Of a DNA stretch of 12,875 nt, positions 1 to 6,557 are shown one piece after another; position 1 is the first letter of the stretch; the number at the start of each line of letters is the position of its first letter. The position numbers and the translations under genes were made by a program. The notes below the pieces were generated by a model that was not told the DNA's origin, did no database searches, and saw only the letters and a list, made by a program, of their open reading frames with translations. Origin of the DNA: Ruminococcaceae bacterium UBA6857 (lineage in GTDB: Bacteria; Bacillota; Clostridia; Oscillospirales; Acutalibacteraceae); NCBI GenBank assembly GCA_002451715.1, contig DKDD01000199.1, positions 488 to 13,362 of the forward strand. The letters run 5' to 3'.

Positions 1-925
1 TCAAAAGGGCGGGAAGCTTGTTTTGTTCTTTTGCATTTTTGACAATGTTTTCATAGATGTTGTCCATGAGAAGCGGAACGCAGGACATTCCCTCCGGTTT
101 AAAATCAAGAAGATTTCGGCTGAAATGCCGCAGACTGTCGTTGATATACAAAACGGCGCCGAGGCAAAGCGCAGAAAGCACACAGCATGAAAGCTCATAT
201 GTATGATTCATCGGAAGAACCGACATCGCAGAGTATACCGGTTCAATAAAGCCGAGAACGCCTTCAACGTTTGAAGAAAAGTTGCGGTGGGTCAAAACAA
301 CGCCCTTGTTTTCTCCCGTTGTTCCGGAGGTGAAAACAATCGCCGCCGTGCTTTCGGGCTTCGCGCAAAAGACCGATTCGTCAAAACCGCTTTTTTGAAT
401 GTTCTGCCTTTCTGCCGAAAGAATACCCTTAAAATCTTCATATTCGTCGCCGGGTTTTCCGTTCATGCAAACGCAAAGAAAGTTTTCATCCGTTTTGCAT
501 TCCTCGGCGGCTTTTTTATATGTGCGGCTGAAAAAGACCGCTTCGCAGTCGCCTTTTTTGCAAAGCTTTGCAATTTCGGGGTCGGTCAGTTCTTTGTCAA
601 TCGGAACGGCAACTGCGCCGGTGCAAGTTACGGCAAAAAAGGTTACCAGCCACGCATATGAATTTTCTCCGACGATTGCGATATGGCTTTTTTGAAGCCC
701 TTTCTTAACAAGATACGCCGAAACGGCCTGAATGTCAAGATAAAAATCATCTACCGAATGAACGCAGACATCTTTTTTTGTTTTTTCAACAATACAATCG
801 TGGCCTGAATAAAACATTTTCATTCTTTGAAGAATATCCAAAAGCGAGGAAAGTTCACCTTTGCCGAAGAAGAGCTTTCTTTGGCGGTTAAGCCGGCGTT
901 TATATTTCAGTGTTGGCTTTTCCAT
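1..925 (-). CDS. AMP-forming acyl/aminoacyl ligase (adenylate-forming enzyme), 3' end cut by window edge
   Basis: The frame is open without a stop from the ATG at 925 to the window edge, giving 308 residues of an ANL-superfamily enzyme. Such enzymes activate a carboxylic acid with ATP to an acyl-AMP and pass it to CoA or a carrier-protein thiol. Seen: the phosphate-binding A3 motif (FTSGTTGENKG, residues 198-208), preceded by AAIV and followed by VVLTHRNF. The A4-like segment LPMNHTYE (237-244) resembles that of long-chain acyl-CoA synthetases. An N-terminal fold segment IAIVGENSYAWLVTFFAVTCTGAVAVPID (about 82-110) is also typical. The family is usually 480-560 residues, so the TGD and C-terminal lysine regions lie outside the window. 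AAGGA sits 9 nt before the ATG. The gap to the upstream condensation gene is only 13 nt, so the two are almost certainly one operon. Substrate unknown; fatty acyl or amino acid are both possible. Confidence 0.9.
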   Translation of the reverse strand, partial: MEKPTLKYKRRLNRQRKLFFGKGELSSLLDILQRMKMFYSGHDCIVEKTKKDVCVHSVDDFYLDIQAVSAYLVKKGLQKSHIAIVGENSYAWLVTFFAVTCTGAVAVPIDKELTDPEIAKLCKKGDCEAVFFSRTYKKAAEECKTDENFLCVCMNGKPGDEYEDFKGILSAERQNIQKSGFDESVFCAKPESTAAIVFTSGTTGENKGVVLTHRNFSSNVEGVLGFIEPVYSAMSVLPMNHTYELSCCVLSALCLGAVLYINDSLRHFSRNLLDFKPEGMSCVPLLMDNIYENIVKNAKEQNKLPALL

Positions 926-938
926 GTGTTTTATTCCT

Positions 939-2333
939 TTACGAGATCAGGTCAAGAAGCTCTTTAACGGTAAGCTCCGGCGAAGCAACGCCGGCATTAA
1001 TGACCTTCACTGCGTTTTTGTGGAGCTTTTCAATTTGCTCTTTTGTGAGAATGTTTGTGCGATACATATAATAAAAGTCAATTCCGCCGTCCGTCGGGTC
1101 AACAAACGAAAATGTATAAAGCGGCATAACATATCTTCCGGGGTTGTATCCGCGGAAAGTTTCTTTTGTGTCGTCGCCGAAAATTCCGAGCCGCGCAAGC
1201 GGAAGCCAGGTATACATCATGAACGACGGTCCCTGAGCTGCGCTGTAGCCATAGATATCCTGCTGAATTTTTCTTGATGCAAGATACGGAAAGTTCATGT
1301 GACGAAAAAGTTTGTTGCGGATTTCCGAAGTATCTTCAAGCGTTTGCATAAAGCTGTTTTCGTTTTTGAAAATGACTCTTGTCATGAAAGGCTGAGCAAG
1401 GCAACCGCCCATGTGCTGCTGGCTTTTTGTCACTCTTCTTCCGCAAAGAACCATCATGAACGTATCGTTGATTCTGTTGTGAATTGAAGAAGCATGAATC
1501 CTGAAGCCGGTTTGAATAAGCGTTTCGGGAGCAATAAGATGCTCTTTGCAAAAAGCAAGAACTTTTTTTGCGTCTTTCGGTTCAATTCTCATTCTGAGAA
1601 TTTCTGAACGGTCATGAATCGGGTCATATGCCGCAGGAACACGAAGAGCGGGATTCTTTTTCTTTATGCGCTGCTTTTCAAGCAGTTCCGGTCCATGAAG
1701 TCCGCAGTAATAAGGTTCGCCGCCGTTTTTGTGATACTCGGTGATAAATGCCGCGTCGGCGGAAAATTTCTTTTTGTTTTGAAGATAGGCGTATTCTTTT
1801 TGAAGATACTCTTCAAAGCTTGAAAGCGGAGCTGGAAGAGCCGTTCGTTTTTCAAGCGCATTATAAATTTCAAAAAGGTCCTTATAGAAAACAGAAACGG
1901 CAAGTGCGTCCATAACCATATGGCAAACGTTGAAAAACACACCCTGCTCGCCGTTGTCATTTTTAAAAAAGTAAAGGCGGAATGTTTCATCCTTAAAGAA
2001 TTTTACGGGTTTTGAAGCGTCGCTGTTGAAAAATTCTGTCTGTTCAGCATCGTCGCGAAAATGAAGCACACGTATTTTTTCAAATTCAAACGAAGGCAAA
2101 AAAAATTGCTTGACGCTTTTTTGATCTTTGACAAAACGAAGCCTAAGACAATCGTTTCTTTGAATTTCGATATTGACCGCTTTTGCAAGAATCCTGAAAT
2201 CAAGTTCCTTTTTTATCGAAAAGGAAGTCGGGATTTGAATAACCTGCTTGTGAAGACTGTATTTTATCATAAAATACATTGTCTGCTGCGAGGGTATAAG
2301 CTCATAGAGCTTTTTATTTTCTGCTTTCTTCAA
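939..2333 (-). CDS. Stand-alone NRPS-type condensation domain protein
   Basis: A 464-residue protein that is a single condensation (C) domain, the family that joins an acyl or aminoacyl thioester to an amine or hydroxyl. Seen in order: a C1-like segment (IPSQQTMYF), a C2-like segment (QRNDCLRLRF), the active-site motif as CHMVMDA (residues about 137-143) and a C5-like stretch (CGRRVTKSQQHMGGCLAQPF). The motif keeps the second His (138) and the Asp (142) of HHxxxDG, but the first His is Cys and the Gly is Ala. No adenylation or carrier domain is fused. Start choice: an ATG at 2342 directly abuts AAGGAG with zero spacing, which cannot work. The in-frame TTG at 2333 lies 9 nt after AAGGAG, so I take TTG. 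It is followed 13 nt later by the ligase gene. The 5' region carries a Pho-box-like repeat array and a hairpin at the ribosome site. Product unknown; a lipo-amino acid or acylated lipid is conceivable. Confidence 0.88.
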   Translation of the reverse strand: MKKAENKKLYELIPSQQTMYFMIKYSLHKQVIQIPTSFSIKKELDFRILAKAVNIEIQRNDCLRLRFVKDQKSVKQFFLPSFEFEKIRVLHFRDDAEQTEFFNSDASKPVKFFKDETFRLYFFKNDNGEQGVFFNVCHMVMDALAVSVFYKDLFEIYNALEKRTALPAPLSSFEEYLQKEYAYLQNKKKFSADAAFITEYHKNGGEPYYCGLHGPELLEKQRIKKKNPALRVPAAYDPIHDRSEILRMRIEPKDAKKVLAFCKEHLIAPETLIQTGFRIHASSIHNRINDTFMMVLCGRRVTKSQQHMGGCLAQPFMTRVIFKNENSFMQTLEDTSEIRNKLFRHMNFPYLASRKIQQDIYGYSAAQGPSFMMYTWLPLARLGIFGDDTKETFRGYNPGRYVMPLYTFSFVDPTDGGIDFYYMYRTNILTKEQIEKLHKNAVKVINAGVASPELTVKELLDLIS

Positions 2334-2346
2334 TGTTAACATCTCC

Positions 2347-2371
2347 TTAAACGAAAAAATTTATCGTTTAA
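2347..2371 (-). promoter_or_regulatory. Hairpin abutting the ribosome-binding site of the condensation gene
   Basis: A perfect 8-bp inverted repeat (TTAAACGA, 9-nt loop, TCGTTTAA). In the mRNA its 3' arm ends with the two A residues of the AAGGAG Shine-Dalgarno sequence (2348-2343). It could partly mask the ribosome site, or at DNA level act as an operator. No U-tract follows, so it is not a terminator. Function is inferred. Confidence 0.4.
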
Positions 2372-2403
2372 AATTTTCCCCTTATAAAATAATAATTGAA
2401 ACG

Positions 2404-2463
2404 TGTTAATGAGATGTAAATATGTCGTTAACGCGTGGTTAAATTTTGTTAATACTTCGTTAA
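2404..2463 (-). promoter_or_regulatory. Six helically phased TTAACA-like direct repeats (putative Pho box)
   Basis: Read on the minus strand, in the direction of the condensation gene, the hexamers are TTAACG (2463), TTAACA (2452), TTAACC (2442), TTAACG (2431), TTTACA (2420) and TTAACA (2409). Start-to-start distances are 11, 10, 11, 11 and 11 bp, so all lie on one face of the helix. Known: Bacillus PhoP binds TT(A/C/T)A(C/T)A repeats separated by about 5 bp, and PhoB-type OmpR-family regulators bind 11-bp direct repeats. The array ends just upstream of an A/T-rich segment (2400-2381) with -10-like hexamers such as TATTAT (2394-2389). This suits an activator sitting at a poor -35 region. Inferred target: the condensation/ligase operon. 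Confidence 0.65.
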
Positions 2464-2494
2464 TTTATACGCATAAATTTCTCAATAGTTATTA

Positions 2495-2523
2495 TTGTGA
2501 CAAAAAAGTACATTCTGTCACAA
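2495..2523 (-). terminator. Possible weak terminator or operator after the GNAT-like gene
   Basis: A perfect 8-bp inverted repeat (TTGTGACA, 13-nt loop, TGTCACAA) begins one base after the stop codon of the GNAT-like gene. On the minus strand it is followed by TAATAACT, a poor U-tract, so termination would be weak. It could equally be a protein-binding site. Confidence 0.35.
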
Positions 2524-2524
2524 A

Positions 2525-2863
2525 TCAGCAGCAAATTTTTTTGCAACCGAAATTTTTTGAAAGTTCTTCGCCTTTTGCAATGAGGGCGGAAGAAACCGCT
2601 TCTTTGTCCGCACCGCCTTTGATTTTTCCGCCGGAAAAAAGCGCAAGCGGAAACTTGTCTGAAAGTCCGTCAACAATCGTCACACTCATCATTCCGCAAA
2701 GCGTACCGTCAACAAAACAAAGCAAAAGGCTGTGTCCGGTCTGCGAAAGAACTTCGTCAAAACGGTCGGCAAGCGCGACGGAAAAAACCGGCTCTTTTTC
2801 AAAACCGAGTGCGGCAACGGACGGAAGATCGGTGCGGTCTGCTTTTCGAACTTCAATTTTCAT
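2525..2863 (-). CDS. Short GNAT-like protein, degenerate
   Basis: A 112-residue protein. The N-terminus (MKIEVRKADRTDLPSVAAL) and the central strand pair (LLLCFVDGTLCGMMSVTIV) match the GCN5-related N-acetyltransferase fold. The segment SSALIAKGEELSKNFGCKKI resembles the helix after the acetyl-CoA loop. The usual (R/Q)xxGxG/A pyrophosphate-binding loop is not clear: the equivalent reads KGGADKEA. The protein stops at ...KKICC, before the last strands (family members are usually 140 or more residues). In-frame sequence past the stop does not restore them. AAGGAG lies 8 nt before the ATG, so it looks translated. It may be a degraded acetyltransferase or a small binding protein; substrate unknown. 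Confidence 0.6.
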   Translation of the reverse strand: MKIEVRKADRTDLPSVAALGFEKEPVFSVALADRFDEVLSQTGHSLLLCFVDGTLCGMMSVTIVDGLSDKFPLALFSGGKIKGGADKEAVSSALIAKGEELSKNFGCKKICC

Positions 2864-2885
2864 ATGTATTTCTCCTTTTTCAATC

Positions 2886-2900
2886 TGACCTTTTTGGTCA
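2886..2900. promoter_or_regulatory. Palindromic operator-like site TGACC-N5-GGTCA
   Basis: A perfect 5+5 bp palindrome with a 5-bp A/T spacer, located 23-37 bp upstream of the GNAT-like start, between that gene and the divergent ylmC. Size and position suit a dimeric repressor site. No regulator is encoded nearby. Confidence 0.3.
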
Positions 2901-2986
2901 AGCTTTTTGAAATATATATGAAAAACGGCGCATAAATATAATTGAACTTTTTTTAATTATCGGCAATTGCTTATGAAAGGGGTTTG

Positions 2987-3310
2987 ATGAAAGTGGACTG
3001 CTGTTCAATAACCGAACTTCGAAACAAAGAGGTAATCAATGCAAAAAGCGGATGTCGAATTGGTTTTGTTTCCGACGTTGAAATCAATACCTGCGACGGA
3101 AAGCTTGTTTCAATCATTGTTTGGGGCAAATGCCGCTGCTTCGGTCTTTTCGGAAAAGACGAAGACATTCGAATTTGCTGGAACGATATTCAGGTGATCG
3201 GCGACGACACAATTCTTGTTTGTGCCGACATTCCAGACCGTCCGCCGCGCCCGCCAAAACGTCCCGGCGCAGGAAAAGGCGGTTTTTTTGAAAACCTTTT
3301 TAGATATTAA
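2987..3310 (+). CDS. ylmC: YlmC/YmxH family sporulation protein (PRC-barrel)
   Basis: A 107-residue PRC-barrel-like protein of the YlmC/YmxH family, conserved in endospore-forming Firmicutes; its exact role is not defined. Typical features seen: an N-terminal SITELRNKEVINAKSGCRIGFVSDVEIN block, then WGKCRCFGLFGKDEDIRICWNDIQVIGDDTILV. The core ends near residue 85. It is followed by a Pro/Arg/Lys/Gly-rich tail (PDRPPRPPKRPGAGKGG) and FFENLFRY, which is longer than usual. Start: ATG at 2987 lies 4 nt after AAAGGGG; the TTG just before it is too close. A TATAAT at 2937-2942 is upstream, but no good -35 is spaced with it. The overlapping CATAAATA resembles forespore or mother-cell sigma -10 elements, as expected for this gene, but this is weak evidence. 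It converges on the ATPase gene. Confidence 0.88.
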   Translation: MKVDCCSITELRNKEVINAKSGCRIGFVSDVEINTCDGKLVSIIVWGKCRCFGLFGKDEDIRICWNDIQVIGDDTILVCADIPDRPPRPPKRPGAGKGGFFENLFRY

Positions 3311-3321
3311 CAAACCTAAAC

Positions 3322-3350
3322 GTTTGCGGCCGGGCTTATGCGGCGCAAAC
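3322..3350. other. Hairpin downstream of ylmC
   Basis: Inverted repeat GTTTGCG/CGCAAAC with an inner CC/GG pair after a one-base bulge, 12 nt past the ylmC stop. It lacks a U-tract on either strand, so it is at best a weak or factor-assisted 3' end for ylmC. Confidence 0.3.
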
Positions 3351-3415
3351 AAAATTCTGCCTTTATGCCCGCACTTCACGAATGAATCGGTTAAATAAAC
3401 GCAATATAAGAGTCT

Positions 3416-3457
3416 TAAAAAATTCAAGGGAAAGGCGGCAAAGGCTTTCCCTTGAAC
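3416..3457 (-). terminator. Intrinsic terminator of the P-type ATPase gene
   Basis: A perfect 12-bp stem (TTCAAGGGAAAG / CTTTCCCTTGAA) with a 10-nt loop. On the minus strand it is followed by TTTTTT (complement of 3417-3422), 35 nt after the ATPase stop. On the plus strand no U-tract follows, so it serves the minus-strand gene. Confidence 0.85.
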
Positions 3458-3491
3458 AATACTGTAAACAATCTAATTTTACAGCAAGCAG

Positions 3492-6179
3492 TTACTTGTT
3501 ATTTTTTCTTGCCGCAAAGCGCTGAATTGCCTTGACCGTTTCAACAATCGGAACAATCAAAAATGCAAGGAAAAGCGAAACGGCATAGGCTTTTGCGTCA
3601 AGCTTTGCAAAGCCGAAAAGATTTGAAAGAAAGTCGATTTCAACAACGGCAGTTGTAAGAACAAGCGACGCCGCCATCGCAAGGTAAAGCGCCTTGTTGT
3701 GGTGCTTTTTGAAAAGCATGGCAACGGAAGAACCGCGCTGTGAACGCATGTTGAATGAATGGAAAATTTCGCACATCGACATTGTGAAAAACGCCATTGT
3801 CATTCCCTCGGAACTGTCTGCAATATTTCTGAAAACAAGTGTTCCGGTTTCAAGATATTCGCCGACATAAAATGAAATGACCGTAAGAATCGTTACAAGA
3901 ACGCCCTGATAAAAACAGTCAAAGCCGAGTCCGCCGGAAAAAATTCCGTCGTCTTTTGCACGCGGCTTTCTTTTCATAATGTTCTCTTCGCTTTTTTCAA
4001 GCCCGAGCGCAAGCGCGGGAAAACAGTCTGTAACAAGATTGATAAACAAAAGGTGGGGCGCTTTGAGAATTGTGAAATTCATCACAGAAGCAAAGAAAAT
4101 CGAAAGCACTTCGGAAAGATTTGAACCGAGCAGGAATTGAATTGCCTTGCGAATGTTGTCATAAATCCGCCTGCCTTCGCCGACAGCCGAAACAATCGTT
4201 GCAAAATTGTCGTCGGCAAGAACCATGTCCGCAACGTTTTTGGTGACGTCCGTTCCGGTGATTCCCATTCCGATTCCGATGTCGGCGCTTTTGATTGAAG
4301 GAGCGTCGTTAACTCCGTCGCCGGTCATCGCCGTAACAAAACCGAGCGAACGCCAAGCGTTGACAATTCTTGTTTTGTGTTCGGGCTGAACACGCGCATA
4401 AACGCGGACTTTTTGAACAACCTTTTTAAATTCCTCGTCGTTCAGCTTGTCAATATCGGCGCCGCTCATTGCTTCGCTGTCACTTTTGAGTATTCCGAGT
4501 TCGCGTGCAATCGCCTTTGCGGTGTTGATGTGGTCGCCGGTAATCATTACCGGTGTTATTCCCGCTTCGCGGCATTCTTCGATTGCCGCTTTAACTTCGG
4601 GGCGCACCGGGTCAATCATTCCGACAAGGCCGATGAAAACAAGGTCGTTTTCAAGTTCCTCCGCCGAGTATTCAGCGGGCTCTTTTTCATAAATTTTATA
4701 TGCCGCGGCAAAAACGCGAAGTGCACGATTGCCCATTTCGGTATTCGCGTTCAAAATTTCCGCTTTCTTTTCTTCTGTCAACGGAAGAATCTCTTTTCCG
4801 AGACGGAAGAAAGCACATTTTTTGAGTATTTCGTCCGGTGCGCCTTTGGTGTACTGCACAAATCCATTCTCATTTTTATGAACGGTAGACATCATTTTTC
4901 TTCCCGAATCAAAAGGAATTTCTCCGACTCTGGGTTGTTTTTCAAGAAGCGTTTTCTTTTTTATGCCAAGTTTTTCTGCGTAATTTATGAGTGCAGCTTC
5001 GTCCGGTTCACCGGTGCTTTTTCCGTTTTCGTCAATTTCGGCATTTGTGCAAAGAGCCATTGCCGAAGCAAGAAACTCTTCGTCTTCGCCGAATTTGTCA
5101 ACAACGGTCATAACGTTTTGAGTGAGTGTTCCCGTTTTGTCCGAACAGATAATCTGTGTGCAGCCGAGCGTTTCAACGGCCGTCATTTTTCGTATAATCG
5201 CGTTTTTCTTTGACATGTTGGTGACACCGATTGCAAGAACAATCGTCATTACTGCAACAAGGCCTTCCGGAATTGCGGCAACGGCAAGCGCAATCGCCGT
5301 GATGAAAGAGTTAAGCGCAACGTCAATAAATTCCGGTTTTTCCGCGGCAAGGAAAAACTTTGCGATAATGTCATACGCAAAGATGAATGCGCAAACGCCG
5401 AGTACAAGCTTTGTCAAAACCTTTGAAAGTTCGGAAAGCTTGATTTCGAGCGGGGTTTTTCCCTCTTGAGTCAGTGAAATTGCAGATGCGATTTTTCCCA
5501 TTTCGGTGTTCATTCCCGTTGAAACAACAACGGCCTTTCCGCGGCCGTAAACAACGGTTGAACCCATATATGCCATGTTTTTTCTGTCGCCGAGCGCAAT
5601 ATCTTCACCGCTTTTTTGCATCAGTGCACCGACAATTTTTGAAACCGGAACCGATTCGCCGGTGAGCGCGGCTTCTTCAATTTTCATGCTCATACATTCG
5701 ATAATGCGGCAGTCTGCGGGAACGGCATCGCCTGCGTCAAGCAAAACAATATCGCCGGGAACAAGGTTTTCGCTTCTTACCGTTTCGATTTTTCCGTCCC
5801 TCAACGTTTTTGTTGTTGCGGCAGACATTTCCTGAAGCGCTTCAATTGCTTTTTCGGCTTTGCTTTCCTGAACAACGCCGAGCACTGCGTTGACAATTAC
5901 AACAAAAAGAATAATCAGCGAGTCGGTCGGAACAACGGCTTTTCCGGCTTCAATGATATCCGTTGCGGCCGAAACGGCGGCGGCAACGATGAGAATGATT
6001 ATCATCGGGTCTTTCATTTGGTTGAAAAAGCGTTTCAAAGCGGAATCTTTTTTTGCTTCTTCAAGTTTGTTCTTTCCGTGTTCGGCAAGTCGTTTTTCCG
6101 CTTCGGATGAAGAAAGCCCGTTTTCGGTTGTTTTGAGGTCGGAAAGAACCTCTTCGGTTGGTTTGAGGCAACAGTTCAT
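3492..6179 (-). CDS. P-type cation-transporting ATPase, Ca2+/Mn2+ (type IIA-like)
   Basis: An 895-residue membrane pump that exports divalent cations at the cost of ATP. Seen: actuator TGES (residues 173-176), M4 IPEGL (303-307), phosphorylation motif DKTGTLT with Asp347, nucleotide-domain KGAPDE (about 445), hinge TGDGVND (619-625), and about ten membrane segments with four in the C-terminal part. Ion-site residues of the SERCA class are present: Glu305 in M4, Asn687 and Glu690 in M5 (SNLSEV), Asn714/Thr717/Asp718 in M6 (NLVTD). The M8 glutamate of SERCA appears replaced by Ser. Start: the ATG at 6179 lies 9 nt after AAAGGA; an in-frame ATG at 6197 lies upstream of that site and lacks its own. 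The leader is a manganese riboswitch, as for Lactococcus yoaB and the pneumococcal Mn/Ca ATPase. I infer Mn2+ (and probably Ca2+) efflux under Mn excess. Confidence 0.93.
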   Translation of the reverse strand: MNCCLKPTEEVLSDLKTTENGLSSSEAEKRLAEHGKNKLEEAKKDSALKRFFNQMKDPMIIILIVAAAVSAATDIIEAGKAVVPTDSLIILFVVIVNAVLGVVQESKAEKAIEALQEMSAATTKTLRDGKIETVRSENLVPGDIVLLDAGDAVPADCRIIECMSMKIEEAALTGESVPVSKIVGALMQKSGEDIALGDRKNMAYMGSTVVYGRGKAVVVSTGMNTEMGKIASAISLTQEGKTPLEIKLSELSKVLTKLVLGVCAFIFAYDIIAKFFLAAEKPEFIDVALNSFITAIALAVAAIPEGLVAVMTIVLAIGVTNMSKKNAIIRKMTAVETLGCTQIICSDKTGTLTQNVMTVVDKFGEDEEFLASAMALCTNAEIDENGKSTGEPDEAALINYAEKLGIKKKTLLEKQPRVGEIPFDSGRKMMSTVHKNENGFVQYTKGAPDEILKKCAFFRLGKEILPLTEEKKAEILNANTEMGNRALRVFAAAYKIYEKEPAEYSAEELENDLVFIGLVGMIDPVRPEVKAAIEECREAGITPVMITGDHINTAKAIARELGILKSDSEAMSGADIDKLNDEEFKKVVQKVRVYARVQPEHKTRIVNAWRSLGFVTAMTGDGVNDAPSIKSADIGIGMGITGTDVTKNVADMVLADDNFATIVSAVGEGRRIYDNIRKAIQFLLGSNLSEVLSIFFASVMNFTILKAPHLLFINLVTDCFPALALGLEKSEENIMKRKPRAKDDGIFSGGLGFDCFYQGVLVTILTVISFYVGEYLETGTLVFRNIADSSEGMTMAFFTMSMCEIFHSFNMRSQRGSSVAMLFKKHHNKALYLAMAASLVLTTAVVEIDFLSNLFGFAKLDAKAYAVSLFLAFLIVPIVETVKAIQRFAARKNNK

Positions 6180-6214
6180 TTTGCTTCTTCCTTTCATATG
6201 TTAAAAGTATACGC

Positions 6215-6285
6215 AAAAAGACCCTTAGCAAAACGCAGAAAGCTAAAGAAAATCTTTGAAAAATCTGTGTTTTGTTAAAGGTCTT
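6215..6285 (-). terminator. Riboswitch-controlled intrinsic terminator
   Basis: The two arms (6285-6265 and 6238-6218 on the minus strand) form a 21-position stem with 18 Watson-Crick pairs, one G-U and two A-C mismatches. The loop is 26 nt and contains a small A/U hairpin, and the 3' arm runs into a U-tract (GGTCTTTTT). The 5' arm begins with AAGACCTTT, which is also the 3' strand of aptamer helix P1. The two structures are therefore mutually exclusive. Confidence 0.88.
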
Positions 6286-6380
6286 GTTACCGCAAAAGCA
6301 GCCTGCAAACCAGTTTTGCGCGAAAAGAATCCGCAAAACGTGTTGATGATTTGCAGCGAATGAACTACTCCCCTTTAAAT
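6277..6380 (-). ncRNA. yybP-ykoY manganese riboswitch aptamer
   Basis: On the minus strand the leader has the family's hallmark AAAGGGGAGTAG (6376-6365), closing as P1 with CCTTT in CAAGACCTTT near 6277. Between them: a helix CTGCAAA/TTTGCAG, the ATCAACA internal-loop element, an apical helix GTTTTGCG/CGCAAAAC, and a second stretch ending GCGGTAACAAGACC. This matches the yybP-ykoY class, which binds Mn2+ where two loops dock. Here Mn2+ binding should stabilise P1 and prevent the overlapping terminator, turning the ATPase gene on. Calcium crosstalk is possible. Identified by motif and pairing, not by a covariance search. Confidence 0.9.
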
Positions 6381-6395
6381 GGGCTGTTTGCAATC

Positions 6396-6427
6396 ATTAT
6401 ATTATCAGATTCAAAGAAAAATGTCAA
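6396..6427 (-). promoter_or_regulatory. Sigma-A promoter for the riboswitch/ATPase transcript
   Basis: On the minus strand: consensus -35 TTGACA (6427-6422). Downstream is a perfect TATAAT (6401-6396) at 20-bp spacing, overlapped by TAATAT (6404-6399) at 17-bp spacing. Transcription should start near 6390, about 10-15 nt before the aptamer. Confidence 0.75.
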
Positions 6428-6486
6428 GCAAAAGTGCTTTTGAAAAAGCGCCGCACAGCCGGAAAGGTGCACATCGGCTTTCACCA

Positions 6487-6515
6487 TTGACTTATTAAAA
6501 GAATTGTAATATAAT
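6487..6515 (+). promoter_or_regulatory. Sigma-A promoter of the metY-like gene
   Basis: TTGACT (6487-6492), a 17-bp spacer and TATAAT (6510-6515). The predicted start near 6522 leaves a leader of about 36 nt, too short for an S-box or T-box element, so no RNA-level control by methionine is visible here. Confidence 0.85.
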
Positions 6516-6557
6516 TACTTTCACGTAATCTTTTTTTGAAAAGGACGGTGTGTAGGT

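Noticed and set aside
287..661. 124-residue open frame on the plus strand
   Set aside because: Lies opposite the ligase gene, whose A3 motif and continuous frame are on the minus strand.
2404..2463. CRISPR or iteron array
   Set aside because: Units are only 6 bp within an 11-bp period, with no spacers, cas genes or rep gene; regulator-binding repeats fit better.
2495..2523. CRP/FNR-type operator (TGTGA ... TCACA)
   Set aside because: The half-sites are separated by 17 bp rather than 4-6 bp, so standard CRP/FNR geometry does not fit.
4377..5213. 278-residue open frame on the plus strand inside the ATPase gene
   Set aside because: Antisense shadow of a strongly conserved P-type ATPase; no ribosome site and low-complexity Phe/Cys/Arg-rich composition.
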